A DNA stretch of 64,000 nt from BOG-932 sp965276835 (GTDB lineage: Bacteria > Pseudomonadota > Alphaproteobacteria > BOG-932 > Roseiterribacteraceae), in contig OZ255631.1 of NCBI GenBank assembly GCA_965276835.1, positions 558,001 to 622,000 of the forward strand, read 5' to 3'. A model generated the notes under the pieces. It did not search any database. It was not told the origin of the DNA and worked only from the letters and a program-made list of their open reading frames with translations. Below are positions 23,623 to 32,198 of this stretch, piece by piece (within the stretch, counting starts at the first letter, position 1; each line of letters begins with the position of its first letter). Position numbers and translations under genes: made by a program.

Positions 23623-24777
23623 ATGGCAGCAACGAGCCGATCAATTCACCGGACCGAGGAACAGCGCATCGCGGCGCAATGCGGCGCTTACGCCATGCGA
23701 GCGGCCGACGGGCTGTGGCAAATCATGGACGGCGACCGTTTCCCGGTACAGGCGATCAATTCCTATCTCCGAAGTTTGCGGGATAAAGGGACATCCACAA
23801 ACTTCCTGCGAGCCATCGCATACGATGGAGCCAGGCTTCTACGGAACGCGGGCGCGGTCGGATTCTACTACGAAACGCTCCCGCGGCTTCATTTCCAGAC
23901 CTACTGGAATGTCAGGATCGAAAGCGGCGACATCCAGCTTTCATCGGCGAATACAGAGTTGTCTAGACTTCACGGGATCTACAGCTATCTCATGGCGAGT
24001 GGCGCCATCGAAGAGTTGCCCTACCGAACCAAGCGCGTCGAAGGCTCCGAGGTCAACGGCTGGCGAACGTCGATTGTGCCAGACGTTCTCCAGCGAAGTA
24101 CGAAGAAAAAAGATATTTTCCTACCAGCACCATCGATGTTTCGAGCGTTCATAGCTGCGCTGAATGCAAGTGCAGCGTTCGTCGCCGAGATCTACCTTAA
24201 AACCGGCCTCCGACTTTCAGAGCTAAAGGACTTAGCGAAAAAATGGCTTACGCGGTACGAGTCGCCGCTTTCCGGAATGATCATCGTCCGAGTTTTACGG
24301 AAGGGAAATCGTGAGGGGGACATATACATTCCGGCCGGGCTCGGCGCCAGAATTCACGCCTATTTAGCCGAAAACAAAAACTGTTTTGTTGACGAGCGTG
24401 GTGCTGAGTGGGCGGAACGGACGCTCGAAGATCGATTTTTGGTCGCATCGCGAGCCGTCGGTGCCGAAGGCGAAAATGACGAGGGTATTGGCGCACACAC
24501 ACTCCGTCACGCTTACGCATCTTGGGCTTACCAGAAATTGCAGCAGCTTGTCCGCGCTGGAAAAATTGACTGCGATCCGATCCTCATCGTCCAAGAGTTG
24601 ATGGGACACGCGTCATACAAGACGACACTTGAGACCTACATTCACCTTTTTAAGCGCGATAACGAGAGTTGCCCGGAAGATTTCTTTCCGGGACCGATCG
24701 ATGACCTCATCAACGTCATGGAGGTCGTCCGGCGCAAATTCCCCCAGACAACGGTCGACGAAGATTATTGCATTTAA
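23623..24777 (+). CDS. Tyrosine recombinase / integrase (first)
   Basis: Site-specific recombinase of 384 residues. All catalytic positions can be read: Arg in LKTGLRLSELKDL (about 200), a Lys in the following beta strands, HTLRHAYASW (His and Arg), LMGHAS (His) and the nucleophile in TTLETYIHLF. The N-terminal half contains the core-binding helices (FPVQAINSYLRSLRDKG). ATG 23623 follows AGGAGC. It closes a three-gene operon after two exonuclease-like genes. No attachment site or adjacent tRNA gene was found. Confidence 0.9.
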   Translation: MAATSRSIHRTEEQRIAAQCGAYAMRAADGLWQIMDGDRFPVQAINSYLRSLRDKGTSTNFLRAIAYDGARLLRNAGAVGFYYETLPRLHFQTYWNVRIESGDIQLSSANTELSRLHGIYSYLMASGAIEELPYRTKRVEGSEVNGWRTSIVPDVLQRSTKKKDIFLPAPSMFRAFIAALNASAAFVAEIYLKTGLRLSELKDLAKKWLTRYESPLSGMIIVRVLRKGNREGDIYIPAGLGARIHAYLAENKNCFVDERGAEWAERTLEDRFLVASRAVGAEGENDEGIGAHTLRHAYASWAYQKLQQLVRAGKIDCDPILIVQELMGHASYKTTLETYIHLFKRDNESCPEDFFPGPIDDLINVMEVVRRKFPQTTVDEDYCI

Positions 24778-24887
24778 TTTTTCAGGTTGAGGGAAACGTA
24801 CCCAAATTCTTTTTGGATGCGGCGCGAACAAGCGACGCAGAAGTTTTCACTAATCGTATCAAATATTTACCGTATCAGGATTGCGAT

Positions 24888-25133
24888 ATGCCACCGAAAC
24901 GCGCGTTCAAACCACCAGTTCTCACTGTCACCGCAGTCGCAGCGGTTCGTGACATCCTCATCCCTGTGCAGGCACGGGACAATAAGAAGCTCGTGAGTTT
25001 TGCGAAGTATGCTCCGTATGGAGAGCTCGCGGTCGACATGATGCTCGAACTGACATGCAAAGGGCGCAATCACAGGACCTTGTATGCCGACGTCAGTTTC
25101 ATGGGCAAGGCAAAAGAAAGAGGCTGTGGTTAG
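24888..25133 (+). CDS. Hypothetical protein, 81 residues
   Basis: ATG at 24888 has CAGGA eight bases upstream. The product is basic (MPPKRAFKPPVLTVTAVAAV at the start) with a hydrophobic middle and no motif I recognise. It lies downstream of the recombinase in the same direction and in AT-richer DNA than the chromosome core. It may be a cargo or accessory gene of the integrated element. Confidence 0.45.
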   Translation: MPPKRAFKPPVLTVTAVAAVRDILIPVQARDNKKLVSFAKYAPYGELAVDMMLELTCKGRNHRTLYADVSFMGKAKERGCG

Positions 25134-25174
25134 TCCAGAAGCGTCATTCCCAGAACGGGCATTTCATCTCCGCG

Positions 25175-25519
25175 ATGGATCACGACTCCTATTTTCTTTA
25201 CGCCACAGCGGCACTCCCGAAATGGTTGAAAAAGCACGGATTTTCACAAGAGGACGGCGAGCGCCTCATGAAGAGATTGCGAAAATACGTCGGTAGGAAG
25301 GAATACGAAAAACACACGGGAGTGGACCCCGCTAAGCAAGTAAAAGCAGTAAGAAAAGCTGGTGAGAAGCTAGGACATCTTCGGGGTTGTTTGGGTCCAT
25401 ATGTCCACGCGCTAATCCGAGATCGAGACGCGGTTCGAGCTGTTCACGCATTTGGCGTCAGTATCGTTTCTAATCTAAGTGCATTTTATGAAGGTTCGGC
25501 AAATGTCAATAATCTCTAA
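25175..25519 (+). CDS. Hypothetical lysine-rich protein, 114 residues
   Basis: A probably helical protein (ALPKWLKKHGFSQEDGERLM and RLRKYVGRKEYEKHTGV), predicted basic. ATG 25175 is the first good start, though its ribosome site is weak and the frame extends upstream. No family recognised. It overlaps the next gene by 17 bases, suggesting translational coupling. Codon and base use is AT-richer than the flanking chromosome, consistent with acquisition. Confidence 0.5.
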   Translation: MDHDSYFLYATAALPKWLKKHGFSQEDGERLMKRLRKYVGRKEYEKHTGVDPAKQVKAVRKAGEKLGHLRGCLGPYVHALIRDRDAVRAVHAFGVSIVSNLSAFYEGSANVNNL

Positions 25520-25811
25520 GATCTACACACCTGACTCTGAAGTCGTTTCGCCGATCCCGTCATGGGCCGGGTATAAAAAGCAGCTTGGATGCTACGAGGT
25601 CGCGAAGGGAGTACTTTATGGTGATAATATCTGGCGGCTTAAGGAGCACCTTCTCAACCAAAATAAAGCACGGTCGGCATGCCAGATCGATTTCAACAAA
25701 ATGTTTTCGAAGGATTCTCGATTTTCGTCCAAAGAAAGAGAGCATCTGACTATTGTTGCCAAAGATTACTGTCTTTGGGAGGGGGCCAAAATCTCATCTG
25801 CGCCCTACTGA
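25503..25811 (+). CDS. Hypothetical protein, 102 residues
   Basis: ATG 25503 has GAAGG about nine bases upstream and lies within the end of the preceding gene. The product (opening MSIISKIYTPDSEVVSPIPS) is Lys- and Ser-rich with no recognised motif. It ends at the point where base composition jumps back to GC-rich, so its stop may lie close to the right border of the inserted segment. Confidence 0.5.
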   Translation: MSIISKIYTPDSEVVSPIPSWAGYKKQLGCYEVAKGVLYGDNIWRLKEHLLNQNKARSACQIDFNKMFSKDSRFSSKEREHLTIVAKDYCLWEGAKISSAPY

Positions 25812-26164
25812 GCGATCCCAACCTCGACATCTGGGCGGAACGACCGGAACGGCTCGAGCAAGTATTGCTGGCGCGCGGCCCGGACGCGATCGGCACAGTC
25901 GAAACCGACGACGTTGATGTGGTCAACATGCTTCAACTTGTCGGCGATCCGGCTGCGGGGCGAACTGCCTGGTTGCTGACCTTTCCAGACGAGAAATCAG
26001 CGGTGGTGATCGAGGGTTTGGGCTGGCCCTATGACCCGGAGCATGTACTGCTCTCCCGGGTCGAACAGTATCGCGAAGCGATATTGCAAACCGAGGCTTT
26101 CATCCTCAAAGCCCGCAGACTCGCCGCGTTTCCTGAGGCGGCTCCTCGCGACACGGCGGGCTGA
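25775..26164 (+). pseudogene. Probable 5'-truncated hypothetical gene
   Basis: From about 25805 the frame is convincingly coding and GC-rich (SDPNLDIWAERPERLEQVLL, then TAWLLTFPDEKSAVVIEGLG). Upstream it runs through the AT-rich preceding gene in a different frame and has no ATG with a ribosome site; the nearest in-frame start is a TTG at 25775. This suggests that the true N-terminus was cut off when the DNA to the left arrived. The last stop is four bases before the next gene, an operon-like spacing. Function unknown. Confidence 0.45.
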
Positions 26165-26167
26165 GCG

Positions 26168-26596
26168 ATGAACGGAATCCCAAATGCTTATCGGCACCTG
26201 GTCATCCGCGACCCTGGGATTGCGACCCGAAGAAAAGTCAGCGGCCTGGTGCTTCGTACGGTCCTTGGCATTTTCGAGGATTGGCATCTGACCGTGATCG
26301 AACAGTGCGGCGTTTTAGGATGGCCGCCGCGGAGTAAGTTTGCTTCCTGGTCGGATGCGGCGCGCAAGAACCGTCATTTTATGCTGCAAAGCGGGACGTT
26401 CGTTCGAGCCTGTCTCTTCTTCGCCATTTACGTGCGAGTCCGCGTCCTCTTTAAGACCCCTGCAGAGCAAAGAGAATGGCTCAGATGCACATGGTTCAAC
26501 TCCGACAATGTCGCGCCGCTTCGTTGGATGATATCGCGGGATCAGCGCGGTCTTATGATCGTGAACTGCGCTCTCCACAACATGCGCCGGCTTTGA
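26168..26596 (+). CDS. Possible MbcA/ParS/Xre-type (DUF2384-like) antitoxin
   Basis: Protein of 142 residues. The layout fits the toxin-binding domain of MbcA/ParS antitoxins as I recall it: a helix-turn-helix-like stretch (IEQCGVLGWPPRSKFASWSD), then RACLFFAIYVRVRVLF and a C-terminal PAEQREWLRCTWFNSDNVAP followed by LRWMISRDQRG, resembling the usual WLxxPNxxLxGxxPLxLL. The partner toxin is normally a RES-domain protein, but the gene before it shows no clear RES motif and appears truncated. The assignment is tentative. Confidence 0.45.
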   Translation: MNGIPNAYRHLVIRDPGIATRRKVSGLVLRTVLGIFEDWHLTVIEQCGVLGWPPRSKFASWSDAARKNRHFMLQSGTFVRACLFFAIYVRVRVLFKTPAEQREWLRCTWFNSDNVAPLRWMISRDQRGLMIVNCALHNMRRL

Positions 26597-26628
26597 AATG
26601 TACCTTCTATTGCTCCCGGTGATCCACG

Positions 26629-27270
26629 ATGGATCGCACCATGTCTGACCGGGCTGGCGCTGACGCCGAGCAATCGCTGCATCTGGTTGATGCTGCGAAG
26701 CGGCTCCGAGATCTTCTAAAGGATCATGCCACCAATACCGGCGAGCAGATCGCCGAGAATTGCCGCGTATTGGACGTTGTCCCACTTCTTCAAGATCCGT
26801 CGCCTGACCGGCCAGACACGGGCAACGTCGCTGCGTGGGTCGTCATCGACGACGACAATAACGCAAAGCTATTGATCGAGCGGCCGGTGGATAGGACACC
26901 CCCCGTCGACGTGGTGCTCGAGCGTATGGGTGCTTACAACGCCGCGCACGAGCGACTTAAGCAGCTTTTGATCCGAGCGACGAAACACAACCGCGCCACC
27001 GCCGATGGCTCGGTTAAACGCAATGATGGCTCGAAAACGCATCGCACATCGGCGGCACTAGGTAAGTCTATCGAACGGCAATCCGAGCTAGGTCGACAGA
27101 ATGCGGCAATGAACGAGCGGCCGGCCGAGGCATGTGTCGGCATTCCACCCGATCCAACCGACAAGGATTTCGTCCTGCAAGTCTCTGATGAACCGGCCAG
27201 TTACGACCAGGTCGATATGTCGGTCTTGGACGGCATGACGCGCGGTCCAAAGCGTGAGTCTGACGGGTGA
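26629..27270 (+). CDS. Hypothetical protein, 213 residues
   Basis: Hydrophilic protein with a helical N-terminal half (SLHLVDAAKRLRDLLKDHAT), a short folded segment containing AAWVVIDDDNNAKLLIERPV, a second helical stretch (AAHERLKQLLIRATKHN) and a low-complexity, polar C-terminus. Two in-frame ATGs (26629 and 26641) are possible starts. No signal peptide or membrane segment. I do not recognise a family. It is one of several accessory hypotheticals between the two recombinases. Confidence 0.5.
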   Translation: MDRTMSDRAGADAEQSLHLVDAAKRLRDLLKDHATNTGEQIAENCRVLDVVPLLQDPSPDRPDTGNVAAWVVIDDDNNAKLLIERPVDRTPPVDVVLERMGAYNAAHERLKQLLIRATKHNRATADGSVKRNDGSKTHRTSAALGKSIERQSELGRQNAAMNERPAEACVGIPPDPTDKDFVLQVSDEPASYDQVDMSVLDGMTRGPKRESDG

Positions 27271-27317
27271 GGACAAACACGATTTATCGTTTCAACGATG
27301 CACGGAGATAACTAAAA

Positions 27318-27761
27318 ATGAGCCCGGAGCTTGAACAAAAGCTGCTCGAGAAATATCCGACGATCTTCGCCGACCACGCAGCGCCTCCGACAGTCTCGCT
27401 TATGTGTTTCGGCTTCGAATGCGGGGATGGCTGGTTCGACCTGTTGGACACGCTGTGCGCGCAACTTTCAGTGCTGCCATTGGACAAGCCGAGCGACGAT
27501 AACAGCGGATTGCGAGCGGTCCAGGTCAAAGAGAAATTTGGGACGCTGCGCTTTTATGTCGATCCGGCTTCGGACACGGCAATTGAGCTTATCGAATTCG
27601 CGGGGGCGATGAGCGCCAGAATTTGCGAGACATGCGGTAATAGGGGACGCACACGTGGCCAGGGGTGGTTGAAGACGCTCTGTGACGTATGCGCCCAAAC
27701 GGAGGGCTATGCGGACGACCCAACCGAACCTGCCGGGAACGGACAAGCGGGAACGTCGTGA
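27318..27761 (+). CDS. Hypothetical phage-associated protein with a zinc-ribbon-like tail
   Basis: Protein of 147 residues of a type I recall from phages and prophage-like islands: KYPTIFADHA, then FGFECGDGWFDLLDTLCAQL and VQVKEKFGTLRFYV, followed by two Cys pairs (ICETCG and LCDVC) that could bind zinc. ATG 27318 has GGAG upstream. No biochemical function is known to me. It supports a phage- or plasmid-derived origin for this stretch. Confidence 0.65.
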   Translation: MSPELEQKLLEKYPTIFADHAAPPTVSLMCFGFECGDGWFDLLDTLCAQLSVLPLDKPSDDNSGLRAVQVKEKFGTLRFYVDPASDTAIELIEFAGAMSARICETCGNRGRTRGQGWLKTLCDVCAQTEGYADDPTEPAGNGQAGTS

Positions 27762-28213
27762 ACCGTTAGACCTATCGTTACTCGACCCAGTTTCTGACCT
27801 GTCTTCTGTCGGTTTTGCATATGATTGGAGGAATCCTCGCCTCCCGTCTCAGACGGACCGTCAGGATACCTCTGCAAGCTGCGTTCTCTGCCATAGAAGT
27901 GGCCTAGCAGCTGAATGGAACGGCCGACACGCGGTAACCGTGCCTAGTCTGAGCTGCGCGCTGAGATCGGTCCGACTGAGGCGCAGAAGTCGTTCGCCGA
28001 TAGAGAGTTATCCCGCAGTCACCCCTCCGAACCTTTCACCGATTGGCTTTGACAGAAATCCTCATGCGTTCCTTCAGAAACGTTGCAAAGAGCTGATATC
28101 GCTTGTTTTGTCCCGGACTAAGTCGCGCCCGCGTTTTCTGGGACAGGTCGAGCGTTTTCCGTCGCTTAGGCGATAAACGGGTACATAAATCGAACGATTC
28201 GCACCTATATCGG
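27762..28213. other. Stretch without a supportable gene
   Basis: A forward frame overlapping the preceding gene runs on to 28176 but its residues are Arg/Ser/Pro-rich and unlike a folded protein. No ribosome site, repeat or RNA gene was seen. Confidence 0.4.
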
Positions 28214-28525
28214 ATGCCGGATAATGTAGCACGCGAACCGGAGTTTCTGTCACTACAGACACGCGCTTATGCGCCCGATTATCGCCGCCCCGCTATCGAT
28301 GTGAGCGCTATGCTTGACCGCAATCCGCATCTCGAAACTGCGATTATGGAAGCCGGGTGTATGGCCGGAAGCGGAATGGCAGCTTTGGAGCAGAGATTAT
28401 CGGAAACTGCCATTCGATCTACGACTGCCGAAGGCATTGAAAGTAAACATCAGGACGATCTGTTTTCGTTGTCGACATCGAAGTTTCGTCCTCGTCACAT
28501 TCGAGCTTACGAGCGGTTTCGATGA
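28214..28525 (+). CDS. Hypothetical protein, 103 residues (doubtful)
   Basis: ATG 28214 opens a frame with moderately protein-like composition (DRNPHLETAIMEAGCMAGSG) ending in a basic segment (KFRPRHIRAYERFR). No clear ribosome site and no family match. It may be real but could also be a chance frame. Confidence 0.3.
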   Translation: MPDNVAREPEFLSLQTRAYAPDYRRPAIDVSAMLDRNPHLETAIMEAGCMAGSGMAALEQRLSETAIRSTTAEGIESKHQDDLFSLSTSKFRPRHIRAYERFR

Positions 28526-28674
28526 AGCGGGCGTGTTGTGCTGCTTTGTCAGACTGAAGCACCGGCACCTCCGCCTTGGGTCTGGTCGTCACCCGTCGCT
28601 ATCCGCATGATATGGACGGCATTGCCGATCACATCGGCGGGGCATTTCTGGCCTTGGGGTCCTTTAGGCATCGG

Positions 28675-28872
28675 TCAAGCCTCCGGGTCGGAAATCACTG
28701 AATCCATATATCGCTGAGGATTATCGCCGCCGTCGCGGTCTATCGCGGCGACGATATGCGCGATCTGCCCAATTGCGCGGCTTCTGTCCGTGGTCCCGGC
28801 CACGTGCCTATCGAGAACGACGCCAATAAATCGTTCTAAGAGTTTATAACCTGCGCTATTAAGTTTCGGCAT
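28675..28872 (-). CDS. Small hypothetical protein, 65 residues
   Basis: GAGGAAG lies at good distance upstream of the ATG at 28872. The product (opening MPKLNSAGYKLLERFIGVVL) is mostly helical with a conserved-looking AIGQIAHIVAAIDRDGG segment. It is divergent from the second recombinase with only 15 bases between starts, so a regulatory or excision-related role is conceivable, but there is no direct evidence. Confidence 0.55.
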   Translation of the reverse strand: MPKLNSAGYKLLERFIGVVLDRHVAGTTDRSRAIGQIAHIVAAIDRDGGDNPQRYMDSVISDPEA

Positions 28873-28887
28873 CCGCTTCCTCTATTC

Positions 28888-29952
28888 ATGCTTTCCGGTA
28901 AACACCATACCCCCGCCTTCGAAACATCTTTGCGCGCCGCCCGCCGGGAGCCACCCAAGAAGATCGAAGCGGCAAAGCCTGATGCCAGCGAAAGTGGGTT
29001 GGCGAAATTGTGGGCGTTCTTTCAGGCGTCAACTGTCTACGAGAATTGGGAGGAAACAACGCGGCAATCCGCGGAAACGAAGATGGCGGTGAGCATCGAG
29101 TTCATGAAAGAGTTCTCCCAAAGTCTGCTCAATCACAAAAAAGCACGGACAGAATTCTATGCCCTGCAAAAATCTTTGGCGGATACGCCTGCCCAGGCGG
29201 ACGCGACGATTGCTCTAATATCGCAAGTATTGACGTGGTGTGAAGATAAAGGTCACGTCGATATAAATCGTGCGTTCAATATGACCCGATTGACGAGGAA
29301 AGGAACTCGCGCGGCAATCAGATTTTATCCGCGCCATCACCAATTAGTTGAACAACATGCTGACCCTGATCTGGCGCGTCTGTATAACTTCTCTTTATTG
29401 ACAGCGATCCGCGCAGGAGATGCCAGAAAACTCAAATGGTCTCAACTGGATATATTTGGTTTCTTGGTGTTTAAGCCGTCTAAAACAAGAAAGAGGCCCG
29501 ATCCGCCTATCGTTCATCTCCCGGTCTTCATGATTCGGGAATTGATGCTGGCGATGGGCCCAATCCCAGAAAATCGGGACCAGTATATATTTACGTATAA
29601 CGGCGAGCAGTGGAATGCGCGGACTCTGAAGCAGAAATGGCTCGATTTCAGGCTGAAATATATGCCGAGCGAGGTTAAACTTACTCATTGGCACGACCTT
29701 CGTGGGACGGGAGCTCAGCTGCTACTCGATGCTCGCTGCAGCACCTACGAAACGGGAAGCGTGACCGGTCATAAGATAACGTCCCCAGATGAAAAGTCTG
29801 CTCTCGATAACTATACCACACGGTCCCGCGTGGGGGCCCAAGATGCCTTTTTGAAGCTCAGGGTCGCCATCGACGAGGGCTGCCTGACCGATGAATTTTG
29901 GTTTCTGCGGAGATTTTCCGACGGCAAGCCTTTTGTGTGGGCTGTGGCTTAG
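28888..29952 (+). CDS. Tyrosine recombinase / integrase (second)
   Basis: Recombinase of 354 residues, only distantly similar to the one at 23623. Catalytic positions read: Arg in LLTAIRAGDARKLKW, a Lys in FKPSKTRKRP, THWHDLRGTGAQLLL (His and Arg), VTGHKITSPDE (His) and ALDNYTTRSR (Tyr). The N-terminal region is a divergent core-binding domain. No good ribosome site precedes the ATG at 28888. Phage-type integrases of this kind are common in alphaproteobacterial islands. It indicates a second integration event about 5 kb from the first. Confidence 0.88.
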   Translation: MLSGKHHTPAFETSLRAARREPPKKIEAAKPDASESGLAKLWAFFQASTVYENWEETTRQSAETKMAVSIEFMKEFSQSLLNHKKARTEFYALQKSLADTPAQADATIALISQVLTWCEDKGHVDINRAFNMTRLTRKGTRAAIRFYPRHHQLVEQHADPDLARLYNFSLLTAIRAGDARKLKWSQLDIFGFLVFKPSKTRKRPDPPIVHLPVFMIRELMLAMGPIPENRDQYIFTYNGEQWNARTLKQKWLDFRLKYMPSEVKLTHWHDLRGTGAQLLLDARCSTYETGSVTGHKITSPDEKSALDNYTTRSRVGAQDAFLKLRVAIDEGCLTDEFWFLRRFSDGKPFVWAVA

Positions 29953-30087
29953 AATCTCGCATCGAATATCCGATGCGATCAAGCCAATGTTGTTCGTCCA
30001 CGTCGGTTTAACGTGTTCACCGAGAACACCGATAAACTAGCTTTAAACTATACCGGTTCGACAGACCGGCAGCCTGGGGGCCCAGAC

Positions 30088-30954
30088 GTGCGTGTTCTCT
30101 TTTTCAGTGACTGCCATATCGAACTCAGGACTGCGTCCACGCGGACTTCCTGGTGCGATATCTATCCTTTGGATCTCGGACCTTGCCTGATCCCATATGC
30201 GGGCAAGGTGGATCTGGCGATATTGCCGGGCGATATCGGTACCTTTCGGCCACGTGACAGCGTGACCGTCTACCAGTATCTCGAGCAGGCGGCACGATAC
30301 CTTCAATGCCCGATCGTCTTTGTCCCGGGAAACCATGAATATTACCGCGGGTTCTTCGAGGAAGACCTAGCCTCGGCATTAGCGACGCACATTCCCGACG
30401 TCACGATCCTGGACAGGGGCGAGGCGTTCTTCGACACCGGTGACGGCCGCAAGCTCCGGATCCTCGGCGCCACGCTCTGGACGGACTACCGCGTCAGCGG
30501 CGACGTTCGCTACGCCAAGGCCGCGGCGATGAGTGGCATTAACGACCATAGGTTAATCGGCCTGCGGAAGCATCCCTGGGCGCGATGGACGCCGGGCGAT
30601 GCCGAAGCAGAACACCATAGGTCACGGCAATGGCTGCTCGAACGACTTGCAGTGCCGCATGACGGGCCGACGATCGTTGCTACCCACCATGTGCCGCACT
30701 CGGTCGCACGGCACCCTGGATATGAAATGGATCATATATCGGCCACGTTCTATAGCGACTGCACAGATCTGATCGCAGCGGCCGCAGATGCCGGCGTGGG
30801 GTACTGGATATGCGGCCATCATCATTGGTCGCTGGACGTAAAGGCCCTTGGCCTCTTGCATATTGTGTTAGCACAGCCTGGATACGAAGGAGAGGAGACG
30901 AATTGGTCTGGGCCCGGAATTATCTCGACCTCACTCGGACCAGTTGCGAGCTAG
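30088..30954 (+). CDS. Calcineurin-like metallophosphoesterase
   Basis: Protein of 288 residues with the complete metallophosphoesterase motif set: FFSDCHIE (first metal ligands), ILPGDIG, FVPGNHEYY, ATHHVPHS and CGHHHW. The family cleaves phosphomonoesters or phosphodiesters, including cyclic nucleotides and nucleic acids. The GTG at 30088 sits just before the first strand with a GGGGG run upstream; a GTG at 30013 would add a non-conserved tail. Cytoplasmic, no signal peptide. Its place in an island with integrases and CBASS raises the possibility of nucleotide-signal degradation, but this is speculation. Confidence 0.85.
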   Translation: MRVLFFSDCHIELRTASTRTSWCDIYPLDLGPCLIPYAGKVDLAILPGDIGTFRPRDSVTVYQYLEQAARYLQCPIVFVPGNHEYYRGFFEEDLASALATHIPDVTILDRGEAFFDTGDGRKLRILGATLWTDYRVSGDVRYAKAAAMSGINDHRLIGLRKHPWARWTPGDAEAEHHRSRQWLLERLAVPHDGPTIVATHHVPHSVARHPGYEMDHISATFYSDCTDLIAAAADAGVGYWICGHHHWSLDVKALGLLHIVLAQPGYEGEETNWSGPGIISTSLGPVAS

Positions 30955-31279
30955 CCCCTGCGTAACGTGGAACTTTGCGGCTCTGGTGCATGAAACCGAT
31001 CCGCTCTCGGGATCGGCCCTTCGCATTGCGTTATGACCGGCTTGGGCGAAATCGGCCAATCGTTGAGAGCGCAGATCGCCGGTTTCCTAACCGGCCAGCT
31101 CCAGAGCTACCGCCAGCCCGCGTCATTGTCGGCTTCGCGCCCATCTCGGTCAGGAAAGGCGACTTCGCCCCGAAAGCGGACACTACGAACGCCAAGCTGT
31201 GGGTCGCGGTTGCGCCAAAATCGGACAAACACACCGAGAGTCGGGCATGTCGCAGGTTGTCGGATTGCCGATGCTGATA
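30955..31279. other. Stretch without a supportable gene
   Basis: Overlapping short frames on both strands read as Arg/Ser/Ala-rich chance sequence. I see no promoter, repeat or RNA gene that I can support. Confidence 0.4.
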
Positions 31280-31582
31280 CTACGGATGGGACCTTGGCTC
31301 GAGTATCCAGGAAAGGGCGATGAGAGCATTTCCCAACCCCATCGCGGCAAAGCCCGTGACGAGGAGCCAGATACCGCGCTTCTGGGCTCGCTCGACCTGT
31401 TCGTTCATGCCGACCACCAGAGGAGAATGCTGCTGCTGACCATTGAGAAGGCTGATCAAGAGTCGAAAATTCACGTCGTTCGCGTGCTGGGCTGTGACGA
31501 GCATTTCGAGGATACTCTTGACGCGCCAAGCCAAAAGAAATGCGCCAGCAGCATTCAGTGCAATTCCAATTGCGCGTAACAT
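31280..31582 (-). CDS. Small membrane protein with two predicted helices
   Basis: Protein of 100 residues. Two hydrophobic segments (LRAIGIALNAAGAFLLAW and GIWLLVTGFAAMGLGNALIA) flank a hydrophilic middle of about 50 residues (ISLLNGQQQHSPLVVGMNEQ). ATG 31582 has AGAGG upstream, better than the ATG at 31597. Both ends probably anchor in the inner membrane. No family recognised. Confidence 0.5.
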   Translation of the reverse strand: MLRAIGIALNAAGAFLLAWRVKSILEMLVTAQHANDVNFRLLISLLNGQQQHSPLVVGMNEQVERAQKRGIWLLVTGFAAMGLGNALIALSWILEPRSHP

Positions 31583-31716
31583 TGATACCTCTTTCATTAG
31601 GCTTCAGCTTCGCGCCAGCAGCGGACATCGGCGAAAGCCACGCCAATGTTGAGGCGTTCAACAACGGAAAACCAACACTCCGACAGATTTGTACTCTGCA
31701 GTCGTCGACTGCACCT

Positions 31717-31887
31717 CTAACTATACGGGATGTGGATAGAAACAGCCCCCACGCCCGGCACGTCACCGTAGAGCCGAACTGAGCGGGGCGGCGCCCCCCA
31801 ATCGTCCGTTAGGAGTCGGTTAATCAGTTGCATGCCGCTGAAGCCTTCTTGGACAAGTCGTAGATAAAGATCGTAGTCGGCGGTCAT
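31717..31887 (-). CDS. Small hypothetical protein, 56 residues
   Basis: A compact, protein-like sequence (MTADYDLYLRLVQEGFSGMQ, then VRLYGDVPGVGAVSIHIPYS). The ATG at 31887 has a G-rich site upstream; a GTG at 31938 would lengthen it by 17 residues. No family recognised. Confidence 0.4.
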   Translation of the reverse strand: MTADYDLYLRLVQEGFSGMQLINRLLTDDWGAPPRSVRLYGDVPGVGAVSIHIPYS

Positions 31888-32129
31888 GCAGATTAGCCCC
31901 CCGCTAACGAGCGGAACGTCGGCGTCCAGCGTCGTCACCGCTACGCCGGCAGCTAAACGGCCCGCCAGTGGTCTGGTGTTCGCTTATTGTTTAGATGCCG
32001 CACGCGGGCGACATGGGGAGAGTGGCCCTGCCGCTTCGCCCAACCTGCTTATAGGCCAAACAAAGGCAATTCGCGCACCACAACCATGGCGTGTGCCCGT
32101 TCAGGGCGTGCCTGGGGCGCGCTCGAACG

Positions 32130-32146
32130 AAAATCATTATGATTTT
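32130..32146. repeat. 17-bp palindrome AAAATCAT-T-ATGATTTT
   Basis: Perfect eight-base arms around one central base, in the otherwise empty stretch 31939-32198 downstream of the parE-like gene. It could be an operator or a weak transcription stop; there is no T-run typical of an intrinsic terminator. No gene is seen in the surrounding 260 bases. Confidence 0.4.
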
Positions 32147-32198
32147 GAAAGTTGATCCGGCTGGCCGGACCCTGGCCATTAGAGCGATCTGGGCAGGT

